Source: Brevibacillus brevis
Lineage (GTDB): Bacteria > Bacillota > Bacilli > Brevibacillales > Brevibacillaceae
DNA length: 64,000 bases
NCBI RefSeq assembly: GCF_031583145.1
Contig: NZ_CP134050.1
Location: 3,423,501-3,487,500, forward strand
Direction: 5' to 3'
Part shown: positions 23,855-32,862 of the stretch, piece by piece
How positions within the stretch are numbered: the first letter of the stretch is position 1
Layout: each line of letters starts with the position of its first letter
Notes under the pieces: model-generated
What the model was told of the DNA's origin: nothing
The model's database searches: none
The model's input: only the letters and a program-made list of their open reading frames with translations
Position numbers and translations under genes: made by a program

Positions 23855-25087
23855 ATGAAAAGAGCACTAGCCTTATTTCTATCGGTGATGATGTTCTTGA
23901 CGATCGTTCCCTTTGTAAGCGCCGCGACGCCTACATTCTCGGACGTTCCGCGCAGTCACTGGGCCTATAAGGAAATTACAGAGATGGCTGCCAAAGGCAT
24001 CATCGCCGGTTACGACAACCGGACATTCCGTCCGAACAACGAAGTCACTCGCGCTGAATTTGCCAAAATCATGATCGCAGCAGCAGATGTCGACATAGAC
24101 AAACGCTCCGTTAGCCAAACCTTTAAAGACGTACCGCGCTCCCACTGGGCGTTTTATTACGTGGAGTACGCCAAGCCGTATTTGACCGGCTACAAGTCTG
24201 GCTCTACCTACACGTATAAGCCGAATAATGCTGCGGTTCGCGAGGACATCGCCGTAGCGCTGGTTCGCCTGCTCGGCTACGACAAAAAGTACAAGGCCGA
24301 CCTGGATCAACTGAAAAAATTCCGCGATGACGACGATATCTCCCCGGCACTGCGGTCCTATATCGCCATCGCCATCCAAACCAAACTGATGCAGGGATCA
24401 AACAACTACTTCCGTCCACAGGATCCGATTACCCGCGCGGAAGCAGCGTCTCTGCTCTACCGTGCCTTGATCGATCGCAAGGATGACGATGAGACAAAGG
24501 TCGTATTCCCTGCTCCGGAAGAACCAAAGCCGACTCCCATCAGCATTTCCGACTCGTTCTCCGATACCAATCTGAAAAACTGGAAGAACGATCAAGCGAA
24601 TGGATTTTGGGGTGTAGTCAACAAGCAGGTAACCGCGATTTCTACAGACAACAAGCTGGCTCACTACCTGCTGCCGCTCAGCTGGGATGAATCAGACAAG
24701 GTAGATAACTACGAGCTGTCTGTGGACGTAAACGTGAACGGCACCGACGGCCTGGGTGGTCTATTCTTCAATGGAAAAGACGGAAAAGCGAACGTCGTTT
24801 TCGTCCAAAAAGACCGCGTCGTCCTCGGCAAAGTAAACAACGTGAACGATGACAACGTCGATTGGATCGCCTCCGGTTCCTACAAACTGAAGTCTACCAA
24901 CCGGATCAAGGTCGTGGTGAAAGGCAGCTCCGTCTCCATCTACATGAACGGACAGTTCCTGTTCGGCCAACAGCAAATCAAGCAGGAAGGAACGAAATTG
25001 GGGCTGTACTTGCAGCGTGAGGCAACGAAGGATACCCCACGGAAAACGACGTATCTGGACAATTTCTCGTTTCAAGAAGGAGAGTAA
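23855..25087 (+). CDS. SLH-domain cell-surface protein with C-terminal lectin-like domain
   Basis: The 410-residue product has a signal peptide (MKRALALFLSVMMFLTIVPF, VSAA). Three SLH repeats follow at about 27-70, 88-135 and 150-195 (FSDVPRSHWAYKEITEMAAK; FKDVPRSHWAFYYVEYAKPY; DPITRAEAASLLYRAL). SLH domains anchor proteins to pyruvylated secondary wall polymers. After a Pro-rich linker, residues 225-408 look like a concanavalin/laminin-G-like beta-sandwich (GGLFFNGKDGKANVVFVQKD, VSIYMNGQFLFG), possibly for glycan binding. ATG has GAGGAGGTTCCCC upstream, and a strong terminator closes it as a single gene. Confidence 0.9.
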   Translation: MKRALALFLSVMMFLTIVPFVSAATPTFSDVPRSHWAYKEITEMAAKGIIAGYDNRTFRPNNEVTRAEFAKIMIAAADVDIDKRSVSQTFKDVPRSHWAFYYVEYAKPYLTGYKSGSTYTYKPNNAAVREDIAVALVRLLGYDKKYKADLDQLKKFRDDDDISPALRSYIAIAIQTKLMQGSNNYFRPQDPITRAEAASLLYRALIDRKDDDETKVVFPAPEEPKPTPISISDSFSDTNLKNWKNDQANGFWGVVNKQVTAISTDNKLAHYLLPLSWDESDKVDNYELSVDVNVNGTDGLGGLFFNGKDGKANVVFVQKDRVVLGKVNNVNDDNVDWIASGSYKLKSTNRIKVVVKGSSVSIYMNGQFLFGQQQIKQEGTKLGLYLQREATKDTPRKTTYLDNFSFQEGE

Positions 25088-25098
25088 GCCTCAAATGA

Positions 25099-25134
25099 GC
25101 CCGGCACTTTGCACCCGAAGTGCCGGGCATTTTT
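25099..25134 (+). terminator. Terminator of the SLH-protein gene
   Basis: GCCCGGCACTT (25099-25109) pairs with AAGTGCCGGGC (25119-25129), followed by ATTTTT. Confidence 0.88.
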
Positions 25135-25251
25135 ACATAACGGTATCCCATGTATGTTTTTCCACTCCCGAAAAAAGGGCGCTGAACAACTAGTAAAGAA
25201 CGACGTTCAGTTGTATAATGGAAGCTATTCTTGTTCGATAAGGAGTTCCTT

Positions 25252-26097
25252 ATGTCAATTTCGATCTCTCAGCCGTTCCAATGGATGGACTCGGGCACTT
25301 ATCAGGACAGTCCACTCGAACCGCTCGTGCGGGACGAAGCGCTGGCTGCCGGCATGCGCGATCAAGAATCATCACCTGTCATCCACCTGTGGGTCTACGA
25401 CCAAGGGCTCTACCTTGGACGCCGCGACGCCAGACTGCCGCATTTGGAGAATGCTCTTCGCAGCTTTGGCCAGGAAGGCTTTGGCTGCGTGCTTCGCTCT
25501 TCCGGCGGTGCCTGTGTGCCTTTGGATGCAGGTGTCGTTAATGTAGCCTGTTTATTGCCGGATACGGCGATCTCAATTGATTCATTCTTTTCTTTTGTCG
25601 CCGACCTGCTTCGCGTGGGACTGCGCGACTACGGGACCTTGGAATTTGGAGAGGTCGCCGGCTCATACTGTGCAGGCGAATACGACTTTTCCCTGCACGG
25701 CAAAAAAATCGGGGGAATGGCCCAACGCCGCACCCGATTCGGCTCGATCCTGCAGCTGTGCATCAATGTGGACGAAAGACCTCGCGGCGAATGGATGGAA
25801 CGCTTTTACGCACTCGCCGGATTGGAAGAGATGGAGGAAAACCACAAGCCGATCCCTCGTATCGATGGGACTACGGTCGGAAGTATCGCTGGTCTGACAG
25901 GCAAACCTGTCACAGTGGATGATGTGAAGGCCAGATTGCTTGCTACGATCCGGGAAGAATGGCCCGTCATGCCTGCTCCTTTCGCGGTGCAAAGTCACCT
26001 GCATCAGGACGCCTGGCAGCATCTTTCACAACGACTGCATTTGTTTGCCTTTACAGCAAAAGAACTGGCTGCACCAGACTGGAAGTTGCCTAAGTAA
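25252..26097 (+). CDS. Octanoyl/lipoyl transferase, LipL-like
   Basis: The 281-residue product belongs to the biotin/lipoate A/B ligase fold family. Visible segments are [17 protein letters not shown] (the family RRxSGG...G..N pattern) and [20 protein letters not shown]. Cys140 sits where LipL/LipM-type octanoyl transferases keep the acyl-carrying cysteine. LipL moves octanoyl groups from GcvH to E2 subunits in lipoate assembly; LipM or a lipoate ligase role cannot be excluded. ATG at 25252 is chosen over the longer TTG frame at 25231 because AAGGAG lies 6 nt before it. A TATAAT lies at 25214. Confidence 0.8.
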   Translation: MSISISQPFQWMDSGTYQDSPLEPLVRDEALAAGMRDQESSPVIHLWVYDQGLYLGRRDARLPHLENALRSFGQEGFGCVLRSSGGACVPLDAGVVNVACLLPDTAISIDSFFSFVADLLRVGLRDYGTLEFGEVAGSYCAGEYDFSLHGKKIGGMAQRRTRFGSILQLCINVDERPRGEWMERFYALAGLEEMEENHKPIPRIDGTTVGSIAGLTGKPVTVDDVKARLLATIREEWPVMPAPFAVQSHLHQDAWQHLSQRLHLFAFTAKELAAPDWKLPK

Positions 26098-26142
26098 GGA
26101 GCTTATCAGTACGTTGCCGCCAGTGAGAATTTTGGAGGAGAT

Positions 26143-27279
26143 ATGAATACCAATCGAAAGGGGACGTTTCAGGATCTGAATGCCCTTTTTGTGTTTGGGG
26201 CGTTCACTGTCCTGATCATTCACATCCTTGGTTTTTTTATTGAAAACCAGACAGATTACCCTTGGAATGGCGATGTAGAAGCAATTTCCCTGATTTTGCT
26301 ACGATTTGGACGTTCCTTGTTCATCTTCGCGACTGGGATGCTGCTGTTTTACTGGCATCAAAAAAAGCAGATGGACTGGATGGCATTCTGGCGCAAACGT
26401 TGGCGCGTCATCGTGCTTCCTTACATCATCTGGACGTTGATATTCACGGGCTTCAAGTTTCAAAGCGTCAACCCGCTCGTATTGGCGGAGCCGTTTTTTA
26501 ACAGCTTGTTTACGGGAAGCTCCTTTTACCATTTGTATTACATCCCGCTTTACTTGCAACTGAATCTGCTGTTTACTTTTACCAAGCCGCTCATTGAGCG
26601 TTACTTGAACATGAAAGTGCTGGTGGCATTGTTCGTTGGGCAAATCGGGCTGTACATGCTTTACCAATTCTTGTTTGTCAACCCGCACTGGACAATCGAC
26701 TGGTCGGCGAACGCTTTGCTCGCGCTCGTCCAACACAGCTATGTATCAGGTCAAAACTATTTTTACATGTACATCTTCACATTCGCACTCGGCGCCTATG
26801 CGGGAATGCACGTTGACCAATGGCGGTACTGGACAAACCGGCTGCAACCGATTGCGATCGTGTTGACCCTCGTGACCGGAGCGTGGATCATGTTCCGCTA
26901 CTTGAATGGCACAAAAACGTACGAGGAAAGCCTCAATATTTTTGATCCGCTCTATCTGATCTACACGTTGAGCTTTCTGATCGCGTTTTATTCGTTTTCG
27001 CGTTTTTTGGGAGCGCTACCAAATTTCGGAAAATGGCTGTCTCGCCTTGCCAAGCAAAACATGGCCATCTACATGGTCCATCCGTTGATCCTGTTTCTGA
27101 TGGAGAGCTACGTCATTTTCCGGCTCGATTGGTCCACGCCTCTCATCATGGCTGCGATGTTTATTATCACGCCGCCGCTTTGCATCTTCCTGTACGAGCA
27201 CACGCTGGTCTCCCATTGGACCGGAGGAAATCGGCCAAAATCCAAGCCTGTCTATCGAGTGGAGGCGCACAAGGCTTGA
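26143..27279 (+). CDS. Acyltransferase 3 family membrane protein
   Basis: The 378-residue product has about ten membrane helices and the layout of the acyltransferase 3/OafA-like group. An N-terminal helix carries a conserved His (FGAFTVLIIHILGFF). Later come RVIVLPYIIWTLIF and MAIYMVHPLILFLMESY. Such enzymes O-acetylate wall polymers, exopolysaccharides or lipids at the membrane surface; the acceptor is not predictable here. ATG at 26143 has TTGGAGGAGAT upstream. It lies 45 bp after the LipL-like gene with no terminator in between, so the two may be co-transcribed. Confidence 0.87.
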   Translation: MNTNRKGTFQDLNALFVFGAFTVLIIHILGFFIENQTDYPWNGDVEAISLILLRFGRSLFIFATGMLLFYWHQKKQMDWMAFWRKRWRVIVLPYIIWTLIFTGFKFQSVNPLVLAEPFFNSLFTGSSFYHLYYIPLYLQLNLLFTFTKPLIERYLNMKVLVALFVGQIGLYMLYQFLFVNPHWTIDWSANALLALVQHSYVSGQNYFYMYIFTFALGAYAGMHVDQWRYWTNRLQPIAIVLTLVTGAWIMFRYLNGTKTYEESLNIFDPLYLIYTLSFLIAFYSFSRFLGALPNFGKWLSRLAKQNMAIYMVHPLILFLMESYVIFRLDWSTPLIMAAMFIITPPLCIFLYEHTLVSHWTGGNRPKSKPVYRVEAHKA

Positions 27280-27371
27280 CCTGCCGTCTTTCCTTCAAGC
27301 TCCTAAGGTAAAAAGCCAGTCGTTCTTGCATACTACGAGTAGGGACAATTGTTCCACACCTCGATTCTTTA

Positions 27372-27400
27372 CCCGGCGCAGCTGCCGGGCTTTTTCTTTT
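27372..27400 (+). terminator. Terminator of the acyltransferase gene
   Basis: CCCGGC-gcagct-GCCGGG followed by CTTTTTCTTTTT. The rest of 27280-27575 shows no further gene. Confidence 0.82.
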
Positions 27401-27575
27401 TCAGGGGAACCCTCCTGCCGATCAGACGTTGCCGGCAGCTGGGGGATGATGGCAAGATTTACACTTTTCTCAGGAAGCCCTACCGCAGATTCGCCGCATA
27501 CGGTATCATAGAAGAGAACCACAGGCAGCGGTCCGCCTGCTGCCTTAGACGAAAGAAAAGGTGGTGGATTCTCAG

Positions 27576-28049
27576 ATGAATCAGGATATCCCATTGCTAC
27601 ATACACCCATAAAAGATCTCGTCATTGCTTCCACAAAAGTCGCTCACGTCCAACTGGGCAATTCCCTTGAGCACGCCCTGCTCGTTCTGATCAAAAGCGG
27701 CTATTCGGCCGTCCCTGTTTTGGATCATCAGTATCGCTTGCACGGTTTGATCAGCACCAACATGATCATGAATAAAGCACTGGGACTCGAGAGGTTCGAG
27801 ACCGAAAAGATGTCGGAATATACGGTGGACGAAGTGATGGAAACCAAAATGGCCCGCCTCAAGTACACGGACGATTTTCTCAGAGCGCTGGAAGTCTCCA
27901 TCAACCATCCGTTTATTTGCATCGAAGACGATGAACAATATTTCCAAGGCATTCTCACCCGCAAATCCATCCTGGCGCTCGCCTACCGCCATTTTCGCAA
28001 CTTGCCATTCCCGACTGCCGACCATCAGCAGCAGACGGCTACTGAATAA
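27576..28049 (+). CDS. darB: CBS-domain protein, DarB/CbpB (YkuL) type
   Basis: The 157-residue product has two CBS domains: KVAHVQLGNSLEHALLVLIK, VPVLDHQYRLHGLISTNMIM, and FICIEDDEQYFQGILTRKSI. It matches B. subtilis DarB, a c-di-AMP receptor that in its unliganded form activates Rel and pyruvate carboxylase. The call is by recognised similarity; c-di-AMP binding is inferred. ATG at 27576 is chosen because GGTGG lies 8 nt upstream; a GTG at 27561 sits within the site. Confidence 0.86.
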   Translation: MNQDIPLLHTPIKDLVIASTKVAHVQLGNSLEHALLVLIKSGYSAVPVLDHQYRLHGLISTNMIMNKALGLERFETEKMSEYTVDEVMETKMARLKYTDDFLRALEVSINHPFICIEDDEQYFQGILTRKSILALAYRHFRNLPFPTADHQQQTATE

Positions 28050-28059
28050 TCACAATGAG

Positions 28060-28086
28060 AAGAACGGATTTCCGTTCTTTTTGTTT
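28060..28086 (+). terminator. Terminator of the CBS-domain gene
   Basis: AAGAACGG-attt-CCGTTCTT followed by TTTGTTTT. Confidence 0.8.
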
Positions 28087-28213
28087 TCCTCTGGCTTACT
28101 TCATCCCGACTGCTCCTGATCCCTTTTTTGCAAGGATTGCCTTGAAGCGCCAGCTTGCAAAAAGGAGCAGACGCCGGTTTGCCTCGCGTGATCTGCTCCT
28201 TCTTGCTCTTTGT

Positions 28214-29293
28214 TTAAGCATGCCTCTTCTCCTGTTTTTTTCCTTCCTGGAACAGCGTATGGGCATATTCCATTGGATGACGGTAGGTCTGCTTGAACAT
28301 CTCCTTCTCCCCGGCTTTGTAAAAAGAATAGCGCTGGTCTCGTACATTGACTTCAATCAGGAACGGATGTCCGCTGTCGTCAAGCCCCATGTCCATTCCC
28401 AAATCCGCGAGAGACGGGAAATGCTTGCCGTATTGTTTGGCAATTTCGATGGCCGCTGTCTGGATCCGCTCGATGGCAGCCATCTGCTCCTCTTCCGAAA
28501 AAGTGGCGGCCAGAGCCACTGTCAAAGGTACCGCTCTGCCGCCACGCGACAAATTGCTGAGCTTGTTTTTTTGGTTGGCAACCTTGGCGACCATACCGCT
28601 TACTGTCCACTCACGCTCCCTGTTCCGTTGCACAGAGACGCGAATATCGAATGTCCTTCCATCGTACCGCACCAGGTTGATGCCCTGCTGGATCAAAAAT
28701 CGCTTGTTCCCTACCCATTTGCGGACGGTTGCCAGTAGACGACCTTTTGACATCGTCTTCCTTTTCTTTGACGCAATAAAATGATACTCGCTGCCATGCC
28801 TCTCTATCCGCGCTACCCCAATCCCCACCGAACCGATCGAAGGTTTCACGTAAACAATCCGGTACTTCTCCAGGAAACTCTTGAGCTGCTCCACGGAAAA
28901 CGGAACGGTGTGCGGCAGGTACTGTCGGATATACGGATTTTTCCAAAGCATTTGATGCACTTTTCGTTTGTCACGCACCACGATTCCGTTAAATACGGTT
29001 TTCTTCTGGCTCAGCCGCCGGATTACTCTACGTGAAGCTCCGTCACCCGTCAAGACTCGGTTGTGAATCACACGCGGGATCTGTACCAGACGGGGGACCA
29101 GCCGATTTCCATTCCAAAAGTATCCTTGGACCTTTTCTTCCCCAGCCAGTACATGCCGCGGATGAAAGAAGACCGGCTCCAGCCCCAGCTCTTTTCCGAT
29201 CTCGACATAATACGGCAAGCGCTCGTAAGACTTGTCTCCTTTAATGCCTTTCTGCATGACACCCCAGTCCAACATAATGCCGATTCGATTCAC
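28214..29293 (-). CDS. YheC/YheD-family ATP-grasp protein, spore coat-associated
   Basis: The 359-residue product belongs to the ATP-grasp YheCD family. Visible are the nucleotide-binding KPSIGSVGIGVARIERHG and a C-terminal metal-binding segment (ADLGMDMGLDDSGHPFLIEV, then NVRDQRYSFY). B. subtilis YheC and YheD sit around the forespore, but their ligase substrate is unknown. GTG at 29293 with AAGGGGGATCTAT is preferred to ATG 29323, which has no ribosome site. It is the last of three same-strand genes (MBL hydrolase, MnmM-like methyltransferase, this gene), though its 160-bp distance suggests a separate start of transcription. Confidence 0.88.
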   Translation of the reverse strand: MNRIGIMLDWGVMQKGIKGDKSYERLPYYVEIGKELGLEPVFFHPRHVLAGEEKVQGYFWNGNRLVPRLVQIPRVIHNRVLTGDGASRRVIRRLSQKKTVFNGIVVRDKRKVHQMLWKNPYIRQYLPHTVPFSVEQLKSFLEKYRIVYVKPSIGSVGIGVARIERHGSEYHFIASKKRKTMSKGRLLATVRKWVGNKRFLIQQGINLVRYDGRTFDIRVSVQRNREREWTVSGMVAKVANQKNKLSNLSRGGRAVPLTVALAATFSEEEQMAAIERIQTAAIEIAKQYGKHFPSLADLGMDMGLDDSGHPFLIEVNVRDQRYSFYKAGEKEMFKQTYRHPMEYAHTLFQEGKKQEKRHA

Positions 29294-29455
29294 ATAGATC
29301 CCCCTTGCTGCGTTACTCAACATAAGGTATGTGCCTTCACAGCCAAGGGCGTGCCTATTTTTTGGCGGAGGAACGGGGCGGCAGCGCCTGACACGATTCT
29401 CGGATCTGCCGCAGTCGCTGTCGCAATCTGCGCTTGCCCGGGAAAAGGATTTCCC

Positions 29456-30016
29456 TTACGCGCTTCTCCGCTCGATGGCAAGCAGGAATGGCGCTTGGTT
29501 CTGCTGGTTTATGTACTGGTATTTCAAGACGAGATACTCCATTTGGCTCAACGACTGGCAAAACGATTCGACTGCGTCCTTTTCCACAGCTCCGGCCGCA
29601 TGCCCCCAGTAAATCATCACGGTCATGATTCCACCGGGACGCAGCACGCGGAGTCCTGCCTGGATCGCACGGATCGTGCTGGCTGCCTGTGTCGTAATCT
29701 CTTTGTCCCCTCCTGGCAAATAGCCCAGGTTGAACATGATGGCTCCCACCTGGTCAGTAAGGGATTCCATTTCTTCGTGGCTTGCGAGGCGCATGTCTAC
29801 CCAATCGAGCACACCTTCCCGCTCCAACCGCTCTCTCGTCTTTTTCATAGCCAAAGACTGGATGTCATACGCGACGACCTTGCCCTTCTCCTGGACCAGC
29901 TGGGCAAGAAACAGTGTGTCATTGCCGTTGCCCATCGTGGCATCTACCACCGTCTCCCCCGCTTTCACTCTCTCCCGAATCAAATTCCGGGCCACTTCCA
30001 ACACATTCGGAAACAT
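29456..30016 (-). CDS. mnmM: tRNA methyltransferase, MnmM (YtqB) type
   Basis: The 186-residue class I methyltransferase shows VVDATMGNGNDTLFLAQLV (SAM motif I), VVAYDIQSLAMKKTRERLER, and the family hallmark IMFNLGYLPGGDKEITTQ. B. subtilis YtqB/MnmM methylates the wobble base of tRNAs in the mnm5s2U34 pathway; assignment here is by these motifs. ATG at 30016 with TAAGGAG and 9-nt spacing fits best; a longer frame to 30181 would overlap the preceding MBL gene. It starts 35 bp after that gene ends. Confidence 0.87.
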   Translation of the reverse strand: MFPNVLEVARNLIRERVKAGETVVDATMGNGNDTLFLAQLVQEKGKVVAYDIQSLAMKKTRERLEREGVLDWVDMRLASHEEMESLTDQVGAIMFNLGYLPGGDKEITTQAASTIRAIQAGLRVLRPGGIMTVMIYWGHAAGAVEKDAVESFCQSLSQMEYLVLKYQYINQQNQAPFLLAIERRSA

Positions 30017-30051
30017 CTTGGCATTCTCCTTACAATCCATTCTCCGTTTTT

Positions 30052-30804
30052 CTACTGCAACGAAATTTGCAAGCCGATACGGGCTACGTGACAAGCCCCT
30101 GCTTGATAGGCGCTCGCTTGCCGAAGGACTTCCTCCGGATCGTAACCGTGATACAGGTGCGTAATCAACAACGAGCGGCATGAATGCTCTTCTGCGATTT
30201 GTGCGAGCTGACGCACAGAGAGATGACCATTCGGAGTTGCCGGCAGATTGTGATCCAGATAGGTGCCTTCCCCGATAAATAAATCGGCCTCTTTCAGAAA
30301 TGACCCCCAGTTGGTGGCCGGTCCGCTATCCGCTCCATACACCAGCACCTTCCCTTCCGCCTCAAGCCGCATCGCGTAGCAGGGGTCCCCGTCGCCATGA
30401 TCCGTCCGCAAAAATTGGATCTCCATATCCCCGATTTTAGCGCGGGATTGCTCCTTTACCGGGTGAAATGCGGTTGCCGCCTTGTACACGAGCGACTGGG
30501 CATTGGCCGCTGGAGAATCAGGGGCGTACACCGGGAGCGGTTTTCCCGGGTTACGCTCACCGAACAGCTGGTGAACCATGAGTCCGTACTGCAAGACTCC
30601 GATATCCGCGATATGATCGTGATGGTAATGCGAAAGCAGCAAGGCATCCAGCTCGTAGATCGGCATGTACCTACCCAGCTGTGCCAGAACGCCGCTCCCG
30701 CAGTCGAGCATAAGGCGAGTATGTTGTGTCTCAATCAGATAACCGGGCGTCGCTCCGTTTGGCCCGGGATAAGGAGATTGAAACCCAAGGACAGTAACGC
30801 GCAT
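30052..30804 (-). CDS. Metallo-beta-lactamase-fold hydrolase, YhfI type
   Basis: The 250-residue product has the MBL metal-binding signature LSHYHHDHIAD, the later RTDHGDGDPCYAMR and VLVYGADSG segments and a C-terminal LLITHLYHGYDPEEVL. This is the RNase Z/YhfI-like branch, whose members include phosphodiesterases; the substrate is unknown. ATG at 30804 with AGGAGTGAACCGTTT is chosen over a longer frame to 30870 that would overlap the divergent YkvI-like gene. It heads a same-strand run with the MnmM-like gene. Confidence 0.85.
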   Translation of the reverse strand: MRVTVLGFQSPYPGPNGATPGYLIETQHTRLMLDCGSGVLAQLGRYMPIYELDALLLSHYHHDHIADIGVLQYGLMVHQLFGERNPGKPLPVYAPDSPAANAQSLVYKAATAFHPVKEQSRAKIGDMEIQFLRTDHGDGDPCYAMRLEAEGKVLVYGADSGPATNWGSFLKEADLFIGEGTYLDHNLPATPNGHLSVRQLAQIAEEHSCRSLLITHLYHGYDPEEVLRQASAYQAGACHVARIGLQISLQ

Positions 30805-30857
30805 AAACGGTTCACTCCTCTTCATAGGATGGATTAAGGTGGGACAGGAGGTCTGAG

Positions 30858-31895
30858 ATGCAAGGATCATGGAAAACTACTTGGCAAATCGCCTTTACGT
30901 ACATCGGAACCATCGTAGGGGCCGGTTTTGCCTCCGGAAAGGAAATCGTAGAGTTCTTTGTTCAATACGGTATACAAGGCCTGTTCGGAATTTTGCTCGC
31001 CACTGCTTTATTCATATGGGCTGGAACACGCGTGATGCTGATTTCTTATCGCATCCAGGCTGATTCGTATCAAGACGTCAGCACCTACTTGTTTGGTCAT
31101 CCGTTCGGTACGATTTTCAACAGCTTGCTGCTCACCGTGCTGTTCGGCACGACTTCCGTGATGCTCGCGGCGACTGGAGCGATTTTTGGAGAGTCATTTC
31201 AGCTCCCTGCTCAGGCCGGTATTTGGATCAGCATGCTGCTCATCTTTATTGTCGCGCGAAAAGGGCTGTTCGCCATCCATCAGGTCAATGCTATTTTCGT
31301 TCCGACCCTGATCGTGTTTACCTTTCTCGTTTTCCTGCACACCGAGCCATGGGAAGGCCCGATCATTCTCGTCGAATCCGTCCGTCGGTGGGCTTGGCTT
31401 AGTTCTCCCTTTTATTATGTTGCCTTAAATGTCACGCTTGCACAAGCCGTTCTTGTTCCAATCGGACGCTACAGCACAAGTGAAAAACCGCTGATCATCG
31501 GAGGAATCATCGGAGGGATCGGGATCGGTCTCTTGCTCATCTTGGCATTTGTCTCCCTCTCTGTAAAAATGCCCGGTATTCAGGACGCGGAAATGCCCAT
31601 GATCGCCTTGCTGCAGGGCTTTGGGCGCGGCATTCCCCTGCTTTTTTCACTCTTAGTGTATGCGGAAATTTTTTCGACCCTCGTCGCCAATGTCTTCGGA
31701 CTGGCTGAGCAGCTGCGCCTCGTCACTCGGCTGCGAGGTCCAACGATTCTTTTCGGGATCCTCCTGGTCTGTTACCTGATCAGCTTCGTCGGATTCAGCT
31801 CCCTGTTGCGTTTCCTCTATCCGCTGTTCGGCCAACTCGTCGTCTTCTTCCTCGTCATGCTCGTGTATCGCCAATGGCGCGGTCGAACGCTTTAA
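30858..31895 (+). CDS. YkvI-family membrane transporter-like protein
   Basis: The 345-residue product has about ten hydrophobic helices. Its first helix, GTIVGAGFASGKEIVEFFVQ, is the signature of YkvI-like members of the amino-acid/polyamine/organocation (LeuT-fold) superfamily. A transport role for an amino acid or similar solute is expected but not shown. ATG has a GGACAGGAGGTCTGAG site. It is divergent from the MBL-fold gene and shares its terminator with korB in opposite orientation. Confidence 0.82.
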   Translation: MQGSWKTTWQIAFTYIGTIVGAGFASGKEIVEFFVQYGIQGLFGILLATALFIWAGTRVMLISYRIQADSYQDVSTYLFGHPFGTIFNSLLLTVLFGTTSVMLAATGAIFGESFQLPAQAGIWISMLLIFIVARKGLFAIHQVNAIFVPTLIVFTFLVFLHTEPWEGPIILVESVRRWAWLSSPFYYVALNVTLAQAVLVPIGRYSTSEKPLIIGGIIGGIGIGLLLILAFVSLSVKMPGIQDAEMPMIALLQGFGRGIPLLFSLLVYAEIFSTLVANVFGLAEQLRLVTRLRGPTILFGILLVCYLISFVGFSSLLRFLYPLFGQLVVFFLVMLVYRQWRGRTL

Positions 31896-31948
31896 TACCC
31901 GGAACCGAGATACGGCGGACGGCCGTTCTCTTGCAATGATGAGCTCAC

Positions 31949-31979
31949 AAAAAAACCTCTCCTGTACAGGAGAGGTTTT
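31949..31979. terminator. Bidirectional terminator between the ykvI-like gene and korB
   Basis: A perfect palindrome AACCTCTCC-TGTA-GGAGAGGTT (31954-31977) has A-rich and T-rich flanks on its two sides and serves both converging genes. Confidence 0.85.
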
Positions 31980-31995
31980 CGAGCTTGGATAAGCC

Positions 31996-32862
31996 TTATG
32001 CAAACTCGGCTACCAGTTTTGCAAAGTCGTCTTCGGACAGACGAACATCTTGTTTTACCAAGCCTTCTTCTTTGAAGCCATTTACGAGCGCTTCGTAAGG
32101 TTTTTGTTCTTTGTTTTGATAGATCAGACCTGTGATCAAACCTTTGTATTGCATGGAAGTGGACATTGCCTTGATGCGGTCATGAGGATCGTAGCCTTCG
32201 ATAGTATCTACCGGTACGATGTTCTCTTTGAACCAGTCGTAGGTGTTCACTTTGTTGTATGTTACACAAGGGCTGAATACGTTGATCAGGGAGAAGCCTT
32301 CGTGTTTGATACCTTGTTCGATCAGCTCTGTCAAGCCTTTCAGGTCGCTGGAGAACGATTGGGCAACAAAGGTTGCGCCAACAGACAGCGCCAGTTCCAC
32401 TGGAGAGATGGAAGACTCGATGGAACCTGCCGGAGTCGATTTGGTTACGAAACCGGTAGCGGAACGAGGCGAGGTTTGACCTTTGGTCAGACCGTAAATT
32501 TGGTTGTCCATTACGATGTACGTAATGTTCATGTTGCGGCGGATCGCATGGACAGTGTGGCCCATACCGATCGCGAAGCCGTCACCGTCACCACCAGCAG
32601 CAATAACAGTCAGCTCACGGTTCGCCATTTTTACACCTTGCGCGATTGGCAGGGAACGTCCGTGAATGCTGTGGAAACCGTAAGCGTTGATGTAGCCGGA
32701 GATACGACCGGAACAACCGATACCGGAAATAATCGCCAGATCTTCAGGCTCCAGACCTACGTTCGCTGCCGCGCGTTGGATCGCTGCTTGAACGGAGAAG
32801 TCACCGCAGCCTGGGCACCAGTTAGGCTTTACGTTATTTCGAAACTCTTTCATAGTCGCCAT
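31996..32862 (-). CDS. korB: 2-oxoacid:ferredoxin oxidoreductase subunit beta
   Basis: The 288-residue subunit binds thiamine diphosphate and one 4Fe-4S cluster. It shows NWCPGCGDFSVQ and ISGIGCSGRISGY for cluster and cofactor, and the TPP motif from GGDGDGFAIG to VMDNQIYGLTKGQ. With the alpha subunit it decarboxylates 2-oxoglutarate or a related 2-oxoacid to the acyl-CoA while reducing ferredoxin. ATG at 32862 lies inside the end of korA (29-bp overlap), so translation is probably coupled. M4 (ATG AAA GAG) is an alternative start. Confidence 0.95.
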   Translation of the reverse strand: MATMKEFRNNVKPNWCPGCGDFSVQAAIQRAAANVGLEPEDLAIISGIGCSGRISGYINAYGFHSIHGRSLPIAQGVKMANRELTVIAAGGDGDGFAIGMGHTVHAIRRNMNITYIVMDNQIYGLTKGQTSPRSATGFVTKSTPAGSIESSISPVELALSVGATFVAQSFSSDLKGLTELIEQGIKHEGFSLINVFSPCVTYNKVNTYDWFKENIVPVDTIEGYDPHDRIKAMSTSMQYKGLITGLIYQNKEQKPYEALVNGFKEEGLVKQDVRLSEDDFAKLVAEFA

